Positions 1-9,033 of a DNA stretch of 64,000 nt are shown in pieces (the first letter of the stretch is position 1; each line of letters opens with the position of its first letter). Origin of the DNA: G963668435 sp963668435 (lineage in GTDB: Bacteria; Latescibacterota; Latescibacteria; Latescibacterales; Latescibacteraceae). The notes beneath the pieces are model-generated. The model searched no databases. It worked only from the letters and a program-made list of their open reading frames with translations, and was not told the DNA's origin. The stretch lies in the NCBI GenBank assembly GCA_963668435.2, contig CAXXSC010000006.1, forward strand, positions 682,001-746,000, in the 5' to 3' direction. The position numbers and the translations under genes are program-made.

Positions 1-1023
1 ATTCTTCGCGGGCTTTATGTTTTTTGGCGGCTTGGTCGAATACCAGTAGGCCAGTGTTGATATCGTTTTGTCGGGGAATTTTTCGGCCATTCTGTTAACA
101 AAAGGCAGTATTGTCCCCTGGGGGCCGCCCTCCTTTTCGTACTGCGCGGTGCATATGGGGCAACGGCAATACTTGTCGTTATCCATCTGGCTGACTGACC
201 AGTAGGAAGCCTCCGGCCTTCTTTCAATCGCTTTTCTCAGGTTTTCCGCGGCAACTTCAAAGACCTCGTCATTGGAAAGGCAGATATCGCTGACATTGTA
301 TTTATTCGGATCAAAAAGCCTTTTGCCGTCTATCAAGCTGAAATACTCGGGATGTTCTTTGCAATAGTCTTTCGGCGGGACAAGATCCTCAGTGGTATGG
401 CACCACAGCCCCCAGTCGGAGCTTCCTTTCGGCACAAACTCACCGTGTTCATCAAGGCCGTGCCATTCCATAAAGGCCGGTATGTAGGCGTCCCTGTAGT
501 AAATATCCCTGAATTTGAACACCGGCACGGATTCAATATCCAGCTGTGCCACACTGATAGTTGCTTTCGAGGGAATCACGGTCACTTTCGAGGAATATTT
601 CCGGCAGCCCAACTCCTCCAGAAAACGGTACACACCATAAAGTGTACCCTTTTCGCTGCCACCGGCAATTGTCAGCCTGCCGTTGCCAGTCCGGAGAATA
701 TAACCGTCCTTTTCCAGTTTCGTAAAATCGATATCGGCTGTTTCGTCCCGGTCAACCCTGCCGATAGCGATATCGTTTTTCTTCGCCGCTTGATCGTCGC
801 TGACAATATCCAGCTCCACGCCCGACATTTCCCGAATATGCTTTTTAAGAACCGCCGCCGCGTGTTTCTCGACCTCAGTCGGATTGGCGGGAATGACAAT
901 CCGGGATCGGGCAAACCCGTTTTTTGTCACGGTTATTGTATTCTCACCGCAGGCGGTCAGCACGATAGCCAAGGCGCAAAAGATAACGATTAGTGATGCA
1001 ACATGTTTACTATATGATTTCAT
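1..1023 (-). CDS. DUF4838-type lipoprotein, alpha-glucuronidase-like N-terminus (partial)
   Basis: Only the first 341 residues are visible; the gene runs off the left edge. A hydrophobic signal ends in a lipobox (LTAC, Cys25), so the product is probably an outer-membrane or periplasmic lipoprotein. Residues about 30-130 look like the GH67 alpha-glucuronidase N-terminal domain, with the typical run EKHAAAVLKKHI and a GTLYGVYRFLEE segment. From about residue 170 the sequence fits DUF4838, including a Cys-x-Cys-Pro-x-x-Cys cluster near residue 292 in a VSQMDND context. Such proteins occur in polysaccharide-use loci; the substrate is unknown. The ATG at 1023 is the only start that gives a complete signal peptide. 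It lies downstream of the CBM9-like gene on the same strand, after a 151-bp gap. Confidence 0.75.
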   Translation of the reverse strand, partial: MKSYSKHVASLIVIFCALAIVLTACGENTITVTKNGFARSRIVIPANPTEVEKHAAAVLKKHIREMSGVELDIVSDDQAAKKNDIAIGRVDRDETADIDFTKLEKDGYILRTGNGRLTIAGGSEKGTLYGVYRFLEELGCRKYSSKVTVIPSKATISVAQLDIESVPVFKFRDIYYRDAYIPAFMEWHGLDEHGEFVPKGSSDWGLWCHTTEDLVPPKDYCKEHPEYFSLIDGKRLFDPNKYNVSDICLSNDEVFEVAAENLRKAIERRPEASYWSVSQMDNDKYCRCPICTAQYEKEGGPQGTILPFVNRMAEKFPDKTISTLAYWYSTKPPKNIKPAKN

Positions 1024-1174
1024 ACTCAATTATCCGTAGCAAAGGTGTCCAGAAACTTTTGAAAAGTCCATTCCAAAAGCAGTGATTCGATCATACAACG
1101 AGTTCAGGATGAAAAACGTTCCGCAAAGCCTGCATTCTATCAAAACGCTATTCAGATTTTCGTTCCACGGCCGC

Positions 1175-1915
1175 TTATCGCATTATACTCGTCGAAAATG
1201 TGACCTTGCCGAAATCCTGCGGCTGATGGTAGGAGGGCCGGTCGGTCTGCGAGGGCGCCCACTGGCTGTACTGGGCGTTGGTGTCGCCGCCGCAGCGGTG
1301 AAGGCCCAGATAGATCACCTGCCCGTCTTTTGGCGGGAAATCGGCCCCGAATTCCGCAAAATGCTCGTACGGCACCGAGAACTCCAGTGTCCAGCCGCCG
1401 TCCTCGTCGGAATCGTCGTTGCAGGTGCCCCTTATTACGCGGCCGATCTCGAGATGTTTGACATCGGTCCAGTCGCCGAGGTTTTTACCGCGGGATTTCG
1501 CGTGATAGCCGACTTTCCATGTGCCGAGACAATTGATCTCGTAATTAATGTAGTCGAGACGCTCGCTCCCGGACGGCACCGGACAGATGAAAGCCTCACA
1601 GCAATCGTCGCGCGACACGGGATCGTTATGGATATAATGGTGGGCGGCGATATGCTTGTCCGCGCAGGAAAAAGCGAAATAGATGCGCTCGTCATCCCAG
1701 AGAATTTTCGCCTCGGTGCCCTCCTTGTCGCCATCCTTGTACCACGGGAACACGAAAGCGAGCGAGGGCGCATTGTCCCATGCCGGTTCGTTGAGATAAC
1801 CGTCCATCGCCATGTCGCAGCCGGTTCTCACGGCGACAGTCTCCGGCGGTGCGGCGTGGGCGAGTGCGGAGAAGAGAACAATGAACGCCACGGTAACGAA
1901 CAATTTGTTTTTCAT
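1175..1915 (-). CDS. Secreted CBM9-like carbohydrate-binding protein
   Basis: A 246-residue protein with a Sec signal peptide (cleavage after AHA, about residue 21) followed by a single beta-sandwich like the CBM9/DOMON-type carbohydrate-binding family. Diagnostic stretches are LNEPAWDNAP near the N-terminus, ILWDDERIYFAFSC, and the C-terminal GWTLEFSVPYEHF and YLGLHRC. No catalytic domain is present, so the likely role is binding of sugar polymers at the cell surface or in the periplasm. It follows kdsC by 54 bp and precedes the DUF4838 lipoprotein, so the two sugar-related genes may ride on the KDO/murein transcript. The ligand cannot be told from sequence. Confidence 0.75.
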   Translation of the reverse strand: MKNKLFVTVAFIVLFSALAHAAPPETVAVRTGCDMAMDGYLNEPAWDNAPSLAFVFPWYKDGDKEGTEAKILWDDERIYFAFSCADKHIAAHHYIHNDPVSRDDCCEAFICPVPSGSERLDYINYEINCLGTWKVGYHAKSRGKNLGDWTDVKHLEIGRVIRGTCNDDSDEDGGWTLEFSVPYEHFAEFGADFPPKDGQVIYLGLHRCGGDTNAQYSQWAPSQTDRPSYHQPQDFGKVTFSTSIMR

Positions 1916-1969
1916 AACCTTGCCTCGCTTCCAACAGGTGATTATTTATACGTTGTATTGTCTGTTTTT

Positions 1970-2518
1970 TTACTGCATCCCCACCGTTTTTTGTTTCTGG
2001 CTCATCCAGAGCTCGCCGATATCGACACCTTTGGCCTTGAGGATCGTGTTGACCAGCTCACGGACAGCGCCCGCGCCGCCTGCTTTCTCAGTCACAAAAT
2101 CAGCCGCGGCCTTGATCTCATCGCAGGCGTTCGCGACAGCCACCTTGACTCCCGCCGCCGCGAATCCGGTGAGATCGTTGAGATCGTCCCCGATGAACAG
2201 GGCCTCGTCTTTCGCGATACCGTGCTCCTCCAGGATGGCGTTGAGCGCTGTCTCCTTGTCGCCGACAGCCGAGATGTAAAAATCGACCTTGAGGTAATTG
2301 GCGCGTGCCTCGGTTGCGTTGTCATGACGACCGGTAATGAAACCACGGATGATGCCCGCCCGGCGCAGAAGTTCCAGCCCCATGCCGTCGTGGGCGGAAA
2401 AGCCCTTGATGACCTCGCCCTTACTGTCGTAATACAGTGTGCCATCCGTGAATGTACCGTCCACATCCATGGCGACCAGTTTGATCTTTGCGAGTTTATT
2501 TGTCACGATCATCTCCAC
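1970..2518 (-). CDS. kdsC: 3-deoxy-D-manno-octulosonate 8-phosphate phosphatase (KdsC)
   Basis: HAD-superfamily phosphatase that removes phosphate from KDO-8-phosphate in lipopolysaccharide synthesis. All HAD motifs are visible: DVDGT at residues 18-22 (nucleophile Asp18), ITGR at 61-64 and GDDLND at 110-115. The 182-residue length and absence of a cap domain fit KdsC. The open frame starts at a GTG at 2518, but an ATG two codons later (2512) is equally plausible. Either start lies inside the end of murA (stop at 2496), an overlap of 17-23 bp that suggests translational coupling. kdsA and kdsB lie upstream on the same strand. Confidence 0.93.
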   Translation of the reverse strand: MEMIVTNKLAKIKLVAMDVDGTFTDGTLYYDSKGEVIKGFSAHDGMGLELLRRAGIIRGFITGRHDNATEARANYLKVDFYISAVGDKETALNAILEEHGIAKDEALFIGDDLNDLTGFAAAGVKVAVANACDEIKAAADFVTEKAGGAGAVRELVNTILKAKGVDIGELWMSQKQKTVGMQ

Positions 2519-3770
2519 GTGTTATATCCGCCCCGAGAGCGGCCAGTTTCACTTCAAGCTGTTCATAGCCGCGATCGATGTGATAGACCCTGTCAATCAC
2601 TGTCGTCCCTTTCGCGGAAAGCCCTGCACAGACAAGGGCCGCACCGGCACGAAGGTCTGACGCCATCACGGGCGCTCCGACAAGGCTCGGCACGCCGATC
2701 ACGACAGCTTTATCGCCCACGACCCTTATGTTTGCGCCCATGCGGACAAGCTCTGCGGCATGGATGAAACGGTTCTCGAACACCGACTCCCAGATAAACG
2801 AGACACCCTCGGCAACACTGAGGCAGGCCATAAACGGCGCCTGAAGGTCTGTCGGAAAACCGGGATGAGGCATGGTTGTGATATCGACTGCGGTCAGCCT
2901 GTTCGGCCCTTTGACTATAAGCGATTTATTATCAGGACATTCGAATACGACACCCATGTCGCTTAACTTGCTGATCGCCATCCTGACATTTTTAATATCG
3001 ATGTTCTCGATCTTTATCTCACCGGCAGTCATCGCCGCCGCAACCATGAACGTTCCAGCGACAATACGGTCAGAGATCGGCGTATAATCGACCGCTTTAA
3101 GGCTCTTGACACCCTCGATCACGATTGTCGGCGTTCCGTGCCCGCTGACCTTTGCGCCCATTGCGTTGAGAAACGATCCAAAATCCTCGATCTCCGGTTC
3201 GCAGGCGGCATTTTCGATGATTGTCTCACCCTCGGCCAGCACCGCCGCCATCATCAGATTCTCGGTACCGGTGTGCGAGGGGTAATCGAGACAGATCGTC
3301 GCGCCGTGCAGTTTCTTCGTCATGGCACTGAGAAGGCCCTCTTTCTCCAGCACGGTGGTGCCCATTTTCTTGAATCCCTGGAGATGGAAATTCACCGGCC
3401 GTGCTCCGATTGCACAGCCGCCGGGCATGGAAATATGAAATTCGCCACAACGTCCGAGCAAAGCTCCCGAAAGCAGGAATGACGCTCTCATCTGTTTGAC
3501 TAAATCATAAGAAGCTATCGTGTTGCTAATATTTGTAGCATCGATGACGACTGATTTGTCGCTTTCAACATATTCTGCTTTCGCACCAAGCTCTCGCATC
3601 AGGCGGATCAGCACTCGGATGTCCTGAAGGTAGGGGACATTCCGGAGAGTCGTGACTCCCTCGCTGCCCATGAGCGACGCGCACATCATGGGGAGGATGA
3701 CATTTTTCACGCCATCGACCGAGACCGTACCTTTCAGCGGACGTCCGCCGTTGATAATGAATCTGTCCAT
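2496..3770 (-). CDS. murA: UDP-N-acetylglucosamine 1-carboxyvinyltransferase (MurA)
   Basis: Cytoplasmic enzyme that transfers enolpyruvate from PEP to UDP-GlcNAc, the first committed step of peptidoglycan synthesis. At 424 residues it is full length. It has the Lys22-Asn23 pair of the active site (VKNVILP), and the catalytic loop reads MPGGCAIGARPV with Cys119, the residue modified by fosfomycin in sensitive enzymes. DRIVAGTFMVAAAMT and the C-terminal DRGYEQLEVKLAALGADI are also typical. The gene overlaps kdsC and follows a secreted glycosidase-like gene by 138 bp. I see nothing unusual in the coding sequence. Confidence 0.96.
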   Translation of the reverse strand: MDRFIINGGRPLKGTVSVDGVKNVILPMMCASLMGSEGVTTLRNVPYLQDIRVLIRLMRELGAKAEYVESDKSVVIDATNISNTIASYDLVKQMRASFLLSGALLGRCGEFHISMPGGCAIGARPVNFHLQGFKKMGTTVLEKEGLLSAMTKKLHGATICLDYPSHTGTENLMMAAVLAEGETIIENAACEPEIEDFGSFLNAMGAKVSGHGTPTIVIEGVKSLKAVDYTPISDRIVAGTFMVAAAMTAGEIKIENIDIKNVRMAISKLSDMGVVFECPDNKSLIVKGPNRLTAVDITTMPHPGFPTDLQAPFMACLSVAEGVSFIWESVFENRFIHAAELVRMGANIRVVGDKAVVIGVPSLVGAPVMASDLRAGAALVCAGLSAKGTTVIDRVYHIDRGYEQLEVKLAALGADITRGDDRDK

Positions 3771-3908
3771 AGTGTTTCCCGTGTATTTGGATGAATGAAA
3801 GTTATACTTTTTATTTTTGCGAAACGAAGTCCCCGGGCTGAAAAGCGGAAAACCCCAGATGAATCAGCGATTACATGAAAGCCGCCGTACAAGCAGGAAC
3901 ACAATTTC

Positions 3909-5333
3909 TTACTGGCGGACAGCCTCGACAAGCAAGAGCTGGCGACTGCCCGTTGACTCGCTTTTCACCATTATTGGCTGACCGCTTCGGCAGGCGGCAG
4001 AAATAGATTCTTCACCGAAAGCGGCGCTGGCGATATCGAATGTCCTGACACGCCATTCGCACTGCGATCCCTCGACATAGAGTTTCACCTCGCCCCCTTT
4101 CGGCATAAAGAGTGCGTAAACAGTTCCCGGCGCGGCAAGACAGTATGCCTCGTTGAGATCACAGTCGTCGAGAAGGTCCGGCCTCGGCTCGCAATGGAAA
4201 ATATTGAAAGCGTCAGTGAATACGCGGGCGGCACGTATCATCCGCTGAGCATCGGCATCGAGTCCGCTTCCTGAAGGCGGCCGATGAAAACGTGTCGAGG
4301 CGCATCCGGCAAAAATATTCCGCCACCAGCGGTCAATTCCGACAGAATAATCGTTCTCGCGGTTGCCGGAAAGGCGGGCATAGACTTTGATATTGTTCAT
4401 GGGCCTTGCACCGCCGCCTTTTTGCGACAGGTTGTCGCGATACTGGATCAGGCGGTCGTAATGAGTCTGCCCCTCCTGCCAGTTATTCTGAGAAATGTCG
4501 GCAAAGTTAAAGAGGCCGGGATTGCCCCATGTTGTCCTGTGATCCTCGTGGGTGATATCCCACTGGTCCCACATCTCGGTGAGATTGACCTGAACTCCGC
4601 GTTTTTTTGCCTCGTCCTTAATGAATGCGCCCCAGTACAGTGCCCATTCCGACGGTGCCCTCGTCTCGTTGTCGAGACTGTAAAGCACATTGCCGCAGGG
4701 AAGCGTGACATCGAGCACTTTCCTGATGAAAGCCTCCTGATAGCGAAGCAGCACTTTATCATTATTGACTGCGGGAATGGAGTGTACGAACGGCTGCGGC
4801 TTTCTTGCAGGATGGAAATCCCATTCCTCCATGAGTTGTGTGTCCGCAGTCGTGTAATTCACGTTATTTTGGGGATTGAACGGGTTGACCGGCCAGTTGT
4901 CACGGTAATAGTCGAACGTGGCCCAGAACTCGATCTGAACGATGATTCCGCGTTTTTCCGCCTCCCTGACCGAGCTTTCGAGACGGTTCCAGAACTGGGG
5001 ATTGAAACGATCGAGGTCATAACGGCCGTCAGAGATAGATTCGTATGGCCAGACGTTGCCTTCATCACGGCAGGAAAGAGTCGAACGGATATAATTGCCG
5101 CCAATACGGGCAAGGATATCGAGATTTTTTGTACATAATGCGGGATTGTTGAAGAGATTATCCTCGTCGGAACCGCCCAGGAGAAGGACATTTTCGCCAT
5201 TGTACTGCCAGTAGTGTGGATTCTCGGACGAAACGGCAATCCGACCGTTGTCATCGCCAGCAGCGGTGTTCACGAGCAGGATTGCCTGAAACAAGAAACA
5301 GCAGATGATCCGTGTGAGCCCCGGTACTGTCAT
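3909..5333 (-). CDS. Secreted glycosidase-like TIM-barrel protein
   Basis: A 474-residue exported protein: signal peptide of about 25 residues, then a barrel like the clan GH-A / putative collagen-binding-domain glycosidases. Visible landmarks are LLLGGSDEDNLF near residue 50, NYIRSTLSCRDE, IIVQIEFWATFDYYRDNW and NVLYSLDNETRAPSEW; the Asn-Glu pair in the last is placed like the general acid/base of clan A. A C-terminal beta domain (about residues 390-474; GTVYALFMPKGGEVKLYVEG) resembles the small domain found behind DUF4038-type barrels. It sits 11 bp after kdsA and before murA, an odd position for a secreted hydrolase. Substrate and exact GH family are unknown. Confidence 0.65.
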   Translation of the reverse strand: MTVPGLTRIICCFLFQAILLVNTAAGDDNGRIAVSSENPHYWQYNGENVLLLGGSDEDNLFNNPALCTKNLDILARIGGNYIRSTLSCRDEGNVWPYESISDGRYDLDRFNPQFWNRLESSVREAEKRGIIVQIEFWATFDYYRDNWPVNPFNPQNNVNYTTADTQLMEEWDFHPARKPQPFVHSIPAVNNDKVLLRYQEAFIRKVLDVTLPCGNVLYSLDNETRAPSEWALYWGAFIKDEAKKRGVQVNLTEMWDQWDITHEDHRTTWGNPGLFNFADISQNNWQEGQTHYDRLIQYRDNLSQKGGGARPMNNIKVYARLSGNRENDYSVGIDRWWRNIFAGCASTRFHRPPSGSGLDADAQRMIRAARVFTDAFNIFHCEPRPDLLDDCDLNEAYCLAAPGTVYALFMPKGGEVKLYVEGSQCEWRVRTFDIASAAFGEESISAACRSGQPIMVKSESTGSRQLLLVEAVRQ

Positions 5334-5344
5334 GACAGCCCTCC

Positions 5345-6169
5345 TTACTTCGATTTCAGCAGGGAATCGATAGCGACCAGATCATGAAGAAGGGCGCGGA
5401 GCCGATTGATCGGCAGCATGGTCGCGGCATCGCAGAGCGCGTTGGTGCAGTCCGGGTGTGTCTCGAAAAAGATGCCGTCCACACCGCAGGCGACAGCCGC
5501 CCTTGCCAGTGGTTCGATGAAAGCGGGCGAGCCGCCGCTCGATCCCTTTCCCGCGCCGGGTTTCTGAACCGAATGGGTGGCATCGAACACCACCGGACAG
5601 CCAAGGTTGTGCATGACTTTGAGCGAACGCATATCGACCACAAGGTCATGGTAGCCGAACATGCTGCCGCGCTCCACAAGCGCTATCCTGTCGGAGCCGC
5701 CGCGCTCGACCTTTGCGGCACTGCTTCCCATGTCCTCCGGCGCCATAAACTGACCCTTTTTCACGAACACGGGCTTTCCTGTCCTGCCGCAGGCAACAGC
5801 CAGATCGGTCTGACGGCTCAGGAAGGCGGGAATCTGGAGCACATCGGCGACCTCTCCAGCCTGTGCGGCTTCCTCTGGTGAATGCACATCGGTGAGAACG
5901 GGCACAGAGAATTCGTCGCGTACTCCCGCGAGTATCTGAAGCCCCTCCTCGATGCCAGGGCCGCGGAAAGAGCCTATGCTCTGACGGTTTGCCTTGTCGT
6001 AAGATGCCTTGAATATGTAGCCTATGCCCAATTCCCGGGCCATTCCAGAAACAGTGCCGCAGATTTTGCGGACAAGGCTTTCACTCTCGATCACACAGGG
6101 GCCGGCAATCAATACCAGCGGTGTGCCCCCACCGATTCTGACCGGACCTATGGAAAAATGCTGTTGCAT
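5345..6169 (-). CDS. kdsA: 3-deoxy-8-phosphooctulonate synthase (KdsA), metal-dependent type
   Basis: Condenses PEP with arabinose-5-phosphate to give KDO-8-phosphate. The 274-residue length and the motifs IAGPCVIES, FKASYDKANR, DVHSPEEA, PAFLSRQTDL, KKGQFM and FDATHSVQ are those of KdsA. Cys25 in GPC occupies the metal-ligand position of class II enzymes (Asn in E. coli), and FDATH plus FFETHPDCTNA supply the other expected ligands, so this should be the metal-dependent form. The ATG at 6169 has an AAGGCGG ribosome-binding site. The gene lies 219 bp behind pyrG and 11 bp ahead of the glycosidase-like gene. Confidence 0.95.
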   Translation of the reverse strand: MQQHFSIGPVRIGGGTPLVLIAGPCVIESESLVRKICGTVSGMARELGIGYIFKASYDKANRQSIGSFRGPGIEEGLQILAGVRDEFSVPVLTDVHSPEEAAQAGEVADVLQIPAFLSRQTDLAVACGRTGKPVFVKKGQFMAPEDMGSSAAKVERGGSDRIALVERGSMFGYHDLVVDMRSLKVMHNLGCPVVFDATHSVQKPGAGKGSSGGSPAFIEPLARAAVACGVDGIFFETHPDCTNALCDAATMLPINRLRALLHDLVAIDSLLKSK

Positions 6170-6355
6170 GAGTAACCGCCTTTACAAGAAGTGTACCGAG
6201 ATCCCCGACACTTTCTTTCAGTGCTTTCCGACAATCCGGCGCAAGGCATTCACTCTCTTTACGCGGACTATTCTGTTGAAAGAATACAATGAAACGTCTG
6301 CTGACGCTTTTCCATTTAACACGGGATATTGTTCATTTCCCTGAAATTATCATGC

Positions 6356-6378
6356 GGGGCAACCATAACAGTTGCCCC
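6356..6378 (-). terminator. Hairpin just after pyrG
   Basis: An 8-bp perfect stem (GGGGCAAC / GTTGCCCC) with a 7-nt loop lies 10 bp beyond the pyrG stop codon. There is no clear U-tract, so it may be a weak terminator or an mRNA-stabilising hairpin before kdsA. Confidence 0.45.
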
Positions 6379-6388
6379 CTGATAATCC

Positions 6389-8134
6389 TTACTCTTTCTC
6401 GTCTGCCGCCGCCCGGATAAAGCCCAGGAACATGGGATTGGGTCTGCCGAGACGCGAAGTGAACTCGGGATGCCCCTGTGTCGCGATGAAACAGGGGTGG
6501 TCCGGCAGCTCGATGAACTCCATGAGCTTGGTGCCGTCATGACGGATATGGTGCCCGCTGAAAACGAGGCCTTTCGAGGTGATTGCCTTGATGTACTCGG
6601 GATTGACCTCGTAGCGGTGACGGTGCCTTTCGACAATGGCGGTCTCGTCTTTTTTCATCTTGCCGAGACGGAATGCCTGGCTCTTGTCTTCCTTGAATGA
6701 CTGGACCTTGGGAGCGTCCTCTTCGATACGGCCCGTTTCCTCGTACAGATCATAAATCATGGTGCCGGGCTTGATTACCGAGGCATAGGCGCCAAGGCGC
6801 ATCGTACCGCCGTAGCCCTCGTTCTCGAGGATGCTTTTCTGCGATTCGATGATGGAAATAACCGGATGGTCCGTATCGGGACAGACCTCGGTCGTTGCTG
6901 CGTCACCGAGGCCACAGACATTGCGCGCAAATTCGCAGACCGCAAGCTGAAGGCCGAAACAGAGACCGAGGTAAGGCACCTTGTTCTCTCGGGCATATTT
7001 CGCGGCGGATAGCATACCGTCGAAACCCTGCTCGCCGAATGCGCCGGGGATAAGGATGCCGTCGAATTTGCCGAGGATATCAGCCGGATCGTCAGCATCC
7101 TCGATGCTCTTGGCATCTATCCAGTGGATATTGACACCGACATCGAGCTCAGCACCGGCATGGACCAGTGACTGGCTTACGCTGATGAAACAGTCGGCCA
7201 GTTTGAACGAGCCGGTGACAACGTACTTATTGACAATAGCGATGTCGACTTTCTTTTTCGGCTTGTCGATGCGCTTGATATAGGTCTTCCAGTTATCCCA
7301 GTCGGCAGCTTTCGGAGCTTTCATGCCGAACTTGTCGAGGATCTTCTTGCCGATTTTTTCTTTCTCGAAATTGAGAGGGATGGCATAGAGATTGTTGGAG
7401 TCCGGTGCGCTGATCACATAATCAGAGGAGATATTGGCGTAGGTCTGGATCTTCTTTTTCCTGATCTTGTCCAGGGGCTTCCCTGCACGGCAGAGGATGA
7501 GATCGGGGAAGATAGCGTTCTCGGACAGCATCTTGATCGCCTGCTGGGTCGGCTTGGTCTTCATTTCCTCGATATGCGAGGGCACCGGCAGGAAAGTGAT
7601 GAGGACATACATCATGTTATCCATGCCGATATCGATCTGGAGGCTTTTCATGGCGAACACGAACGGCATGTTCTGGTATTCACCGACAGTGCCGCCAATC
7701 TCAACAAGGCAGATATCGTGCCCCTCGGCCGCGGTGGTTACACGGTGCTTGACCTCATCCGTGATATGCGGAATAAGTTCGACTGTAGCGCCGAGATATT
7801 CGCCGCGCCGTTCGCGGTCAATCACCGATTTATAGACCTGTCCGGTGGTGATGTTGTGCGTGCGCGATATGTCGGTATTGAGAAAGCGCTCGTAGTTGCC
7901 GAGATCCTGGTCAATCTCGCCTCCATCGTCAGTGACCCACACCTCGCCATGCTCTGTCGGCCTGAAAAGCCCGGCGTCGATGGAGATGTAGGGATCGATC
8001 TTGACTGCTGTCACTGAATAGCCGTATTCAGACAGAATTTTCGCTACAGCCGAGGTCGCGAGTCCCTTTCCCACTCCACTCATCACACCGCCGACGACGA
8101 CAATGTACTTGGGTCCCCTGTATTTCTTCGGCAC
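6389..8134 (-). CDS. pyrG: CTP synthase (PyrG)
   Basis: Makes CTP from UTP, ATP and glutamine; CTP is the co-substrate of KdsB encoded just upstream. The N-terminal synthetase domain opens with VVVGGVMSGVGKG, a form closer to eukaryotic enzymes than the VVSSLGKG of E. coli. The C-terminal class I glutamine amidotransferase domain has its nucleophile in LGLCFGLQ and the catalytic His555 and Glu557 in GHPEF. At 581 residues it is about 35 longer than E. coli PyrG. The start is a GTG at 8134 preceded by GGAGG; no ATG fits the conserved N-terminus. Confidence 0.95.
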   Translation of the reverse strand: MPKKYRGPKYIVVVGGVMSGVGKGLATSAVAKILSEYGYSVTAVKIDPYISIDAGLFRPTEHGEVWVTDDGGEIDQDLGNYERFLNTDISRTHNITTGQVYKSVIDRERRGEYLGATVELIPHITDEVKHRVTTAAEGHDICLVEIGGTVGEYQNMPFVFAMKSLQIDIGMDNMMYVLITFLPVPSHIEEMKTKPTQQAIKMLSENAIFPDLILCRAGKPLDKIRKKKIQTYANISSDYVISAPDSNNLYAIPLNFEKEKIGKKILDKFGMKAPKAADWDNWKTYIKRIDKPKKKVDIAIVNKYVVTGSFKLADCFISVSQSLVHAGAELDVGVNIHWIDAKSIEDADDPADILGKFDGILIPGAFGEQGFDGMLSAAKYARENKVPYLGLCFGLQLAVCEFARNVCGLGDAATTEVCPDTDHPVISIIESQKSILENEGYGGTMRLGAYASVIKPGTMIYDLYEETGRIEEDAPKVQSFKEDKSQAFRLGKMKKDETAIVERHRHRYEVNPEYIKAITSKGLVFSGHHIRHDGTKLMEFIELPDHPCFIATQGHPEFTSRLGRPNPMFLGFIRAAADEKE

Positions 8135-8195
8135 TGATTTCCTCCGTTACGTGATGTATGTTATATGTTAATCGTTTCCCTGATCCGCATTAGTG

Positions 8196-8594
8196 TCAGC
8201 TCATGTTGGTATTAAACCGTTTGTACATGGCGTTTCCCTGCATATAGCCAAGTTTTTTATAAAAAGGTATTACATTATTTCCGCACTGAAGCACAATCGC
8301 ATAGAGATGTGAAAGACTTTCCTCGAGTTTCTGCATCAACTCGCTGCCGATGCCCTGCCCCTGATAATCAGGAAGCACCTCCAGATACGTTACAAAGGCA
8401 CAGTGGACTCTGTCCGAAACAGCGCTCACAAATCCGATACCTTCCCCGTTATCAAACGCAAACCAGACCTTGCAGCTCGCCTCGAGGCTTTTCAGCATCA
8501 TCTAACTGTCCGGCCTGTCTGGCCAATCGGGGAAAAAGCGGTCGAGAATATCCGGTGTTATACCGTCAAGCGAATCTGTATACTCGATCATCAT
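8196..8594 (-). pseudogene. GNAT acetyltransferase broken by an in-frame TAG
   Basis: A second copy of the neighbouring GNAT gene. Reading from the ATG at 8594 or 8591 gives an N-terminus collinear with that paralogue, but a TAG at 8504-8502 stops it after about 29 residues. An ATG directly after the TAG (8501) opens a 101-codon frame carrying the acetyl-CoA core (LEVLPDYQGQGIGSELM). Reading through the TAG makes the two proteins align without a gap: 29 residues, the stop in place of a glycine, then 19 residues to the shared FDxG motif. The nonsense mutation therefore looks recent. Reinitiation at 8501 could yield a truncated protein, but it would lack the first strand and helix of the fold. 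Confidence 0.8.
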
Positions 8595-8608
8595 AGCCCC
8601 TAAGGATT

Positions 8609-9007
8609 TCAGCCGCCCTGTTTGTCGAAATTCCTCGCAATCATCGAGTTGCCCCGGAAAAATCCGAGCCGCTGATAAAACGGCACGACACCGTCATCAC
8701 AGCAGATATCGATGGCGTACATATCTTTAAGGCTCTCTTTCATGCGCCGGACAAGATCTGTCCCGATACCCCGGCCCTGGTACTCCGGCAGCACCTCCAA
8801 AAGGGGAATATACGAGTAATACACCCCGTCCGACAAAGCATTGACAAAGCCGACACATCTTCCGTCATCGAACGCCAGCCAGACCGCCGCGCTCCCTTTC
8901 AGGATGTCGAGAAAACGCCCGTTGTCGGGATGGCTCGGCCAGCCGACAAAGAAACCGTCGAGCATAGTGGGTGTGACACCCTCGAGCGTATTTCTGTATT
9001 TGATCAT
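8609..9007 (-). CDS. GNAT-family N-acetyltransferase
   Basis: A 132-residue single-domain GNAT protein. The acetyl-CoA binding loop is EYQGRGIGTDLV (the Q/RxxGxG/A signature), preceded by the beta-4 strand IPLLEVLP and followed by VVPFYQRLGFF near the C-terminus, where the general-acid Tyr normally sits. The acceptor cannot be predicted. I chose the ATG at 9007, which has a GGGG sequence 6-8 bp upstream; the same GGGGCT leader precedes the broken paralogue. The open frame extends six codons further, to 9025. It lies 27 bp after kdsB and 15 bp before the paralogue, so all three are probably co-transcribed. Confidence 0.82.
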   Translation of the reverse strand: MIKYRNTLEGVTPTMLDGFFVGWPSHPDNGRFLDILKGSAAVWLAFDDGRCVGFVNALSDGVYYSYIPLLEVLPEYQGRGIGTDLVRRMKESLKDMYAIDICCDDGVVPFYQRLGFFRGNSMIARNFDKQGG

Positions 9008-9033
9008 CACAGCCCCCGTGCCCATTCGACCGG

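Noticed and set aside
1082..2767. Long plus-strand open frame of 561 codons opposite kdsC and murA
   Set aside because: It is antisense to clear genes with conserved motifs, has no family resemblance, and arises from GC-rich codon structure. The same holds for 34626-36209 and 61315-62661.
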